DNA of 64,000 nucleotides, taken from NCBI RefSeq assembly GCF_003326675.1, contig NZ_JPWF01000008.1, positions 165,974-229,973 on the forward strand. The letters are read 5' to 3'. This stretch comes from Thalassospira profundimaris (GTDB taxonomy: Bacteria; Pseudomonadota; Alphaproteobacteria; Rhodospirillales; Thalassospiraceae). Positions 62,965 to 64,000 of the stretch are shown in pieces; position 1 is the first letter of the stretch, and each line of letters starts with the position of its first letter. The notes under the pieces are model-generated. The model saw nothing but the letters and a program-made list of their open reading frames with translations, did no database searches and was not told the DNA's origin. A program made the position numbers and the translations under genes.

Positions 62965-63600
62965 CTAACCGATAATCACGTTGGGCACCGGGTCAGTAAT
63001 CGATTTGATTTCCCAACGCAGACGGTTCTGACCACCAACTTCCTTGAACTCGGCTGCGTTGTGGCTGCGGATGCCTGCCGTGGTCCGGAATTCAATCTTG
63101 CCGGTCATCTGATAGCCAAGGGCATTCAATTTGTCCTGATACTGATCAGGGACAAAACCGCCACGGATTTCGACCGTGTTGCGTTCCTTGTGGAAAAACA
63201 TCTCAAGAATGCGGGATTGGCGGCGCACGAAGACAAAGCTTTTTTCGCGCATGATATTGCCGCGACGCTCATAGACGACGTTAAACACACCACGACCGCC
63301 ATATGTAATTTGCCTGAAACCCGAATCGCGTTTCAAATCGGCCAGAACCTTTGCGACCTTTTCCTTTTCAGCATCCACATCCAGGCTCTTGTCCAAAAGG
63401 CCCTGGGTAATGGTTGGCTGCACCAGCATCCCGCGATAGCTCAGCCGGTAATCTCCATTGCGCTCCATCGACAGATCAATGTTGAAGGCCTCGGGCAAAT
63501 AGCAACTGGTCAGGAACAGCGGAACACACAGCACAAGCACCAAACGCCGCAAATGCGGTGCCATGCTGGCAATATGTTCAACAAACTGATTTTTCATCAT
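62965..63600 (-). CDS. predicted lipoprotein of unknown function
   Basis: Family not recognised. 211 aa: N-terminal basic and hydrophobic signal (about 14-32, HLRRLVLVLCVPLFLTS) with a lipobox LTSC, acylated Cys33. The mature part is about 180 residues and mostly beta-like and charged: NIDLSMERNGDYRLSYRG near 39-56, GGRGVFNVVYERRG, a central helix rich in Lys, and a C-terminal NRLRWEIKSI. Residues after Cys are YLPE, not Asp, so outer-membrane sorting is plausible. ATG 63600 has AGGA five nt upstream (eight from the ATG one codon later); an extension to 63660 is unlikely. Converges on fliG. Confidence 0.8.
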   Translation of the reverse strand: MMKNQFVEHIASMAPHLRRLVLVLCVPLFLTSCYLPEAFNIDLSMERNGDYRLSYRGMLVQPTITQGLLDKSLDVDAEKEKVAKVLADLKRDSGFRQITYGGRGVFNVVYERRGNIMREKSFVFVRRQSRILEMFFHKERNTVEIRGGFVPDQYQDKLNALGYQMTGKIEFRTTAGIRSHNAAEFKEVGGQNRLRWEIKSITDPVPNVIIG

Positions 63601-63942
63601 GCGGTTCCTGATCTTGATGTCTTTGGCCTTAACAGTGCCCGCCTGATCAGCAAGCGTCAACTTTTACAGCGCGTTACCAGCCCTACCTCCAACCAATGTG
63701 AGAAGGCCATCACTTATAGCGCTCACAGTCCCCACTGACTTCCAGATCAGCAACCAGGCAATTGCCCGCCCCAACAGCCCTAGAAGCCCACGCAGATGCA
63801 ATAAATGTAATTTGTTACAGGACAGCGAAAACAAGCCCAAACGCCCTGCAGGACGATTTGACGCGCCGCAACGAGCATTGCAGCAAGCATGGTCACGACA
63901 ATGACTGAGGATGTGAACCGGATGGGGAAATACAGAAATGAA
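63601..63942. other. intergenic region lipoprotein gene/tRNA
   Basis: About 340 bp with no gene I can support. A 68-codon frame at 63698-63904 lacks an SD and has no recognisable features. It should carry the promoter of the minus-strand lipoprotein gene. Confidence 0.5.
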
Positions 63943-63970
63943 AAAAGGCAGCCTTTAAGGCTGCCTTTTT
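63943..63970 (-). terminator. Rho-independent terminator after the partial tRNA gene
   Basis: AAAAAGGCAGCC-TTAAA-GGCTGCCTTTTTT on the minus strand, a 12-bp stem with U run, 3 nt after the tRNA 3' end. Confidence 0.85.
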
Positions 63971-63972
63971 CA

Positions 63973-64000
63973 TGGTGGGTGATGAGAGATTCGAACTCCC
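63973..64000 (-). tRNA. tRNA 3' part (probably tRNA-Val), cut by window edge
   Basis: On the minus strand the last 28 nt read GGGAG-TTCGAAT-CTCTC (T arm), ATCACCC (acceptor 3' strand), A (discriminator), CCA. The acceptor predicts GGGTGAT at the 5' end, which resembles tRNA-Val; the anticodon is outside the window. Confidence 0.8.

Noticed and set aside
63698..63904. 68-codon plus-strand frame near the right end
   Set aside because: No ribosome binding site and no features; probably chance.

Overview
The window is a block of core chromosome from an alphaproteobacterium. The gene order pyrG-secG-tpiA-ppiD-trpE, trpGDC-moaC-lexA-comEC-gltX-gltA, lpxB-lpxI-lpxA-fabZ-lpxD-skp-bamA-rseP-dxr-cdsA-uppS-frr-pyrH-tsf-rpsB-dnaE, and lolD-lolC-proS-...-mce-rnj-coaX-birA-nuoN..A is the classical order of Rhodospirillales and relatives. 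The alpha-type LexA box (GTTC-N7-GTTC, read on either strand), LpxI rather than LpxH, RNase J and a complete 14-gene complex I operon agree with this. The moderate GC content points towards Thalassospira or a close relative; that genus assignment is inference from general familiarity and was not tested by a search.

Layout. 1-4646 carries, all on the minus strand, the 5' part of eno (cut by the window edge), kdsA, pyrG, secG and tpiA. 4978-8451 carries plus-strand ppiD and trpE. A minus-strand divergent polysaccharide deacetylase (8528-9742) separates trpE from trpGDC-moaC-lexA (10013-13810). comEC (minus) faces lexA; gltX and gltA (plus) follow. 19133-34000 is a long minus-strand run: gloA, lipid A and outer-membrane assembly genes, isoprenoid and phospholipid genes (dxr, cdsA, uppS), then frr-pyrH-tsf-rpsB. 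34217-41214 holds dnaE, the lolD-lolC lipoprotein exporter and proS. 41384-46819 holds an exported protein of unknown function, a DUF1467 membrane protein, mce, a MITE-like repeat, rnj, coaX and birA. 46822-61182 is nuoA-N on the minus strand. Then come tRNA-Asp, a stand-alone fliG (plus), a predicted lipoprotein (minus) and the 3' end of a further tRNA cut by the right edge.

Functionally this is housekeeping: glycolysis and TCA entry, Trp biosynthesis, envelope biogenesis (LPS, BAM, Lol, isoprenoids), translation factors, replication, the SOS regulator and the respiratory NADH dehydrogenase. Almost all DNA is coding, and the + strand ORFs opposite the minus-strand genes are shadows. I found no phage, CRISPR array, toxin system or secondary-metabolite cluster.

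The signals not explained by known genes are few: a 269-bp element with near-perfect 34-bp terminal inverted repeats and a three-stem architecture (43111-43379); a very strong plus-strand terminator with no known gene in front of it (42226-42258), suggesting a small RNA; perfect inverted repeats in front of ppiD and the deacetylase; and two exported proteins of unknown function.
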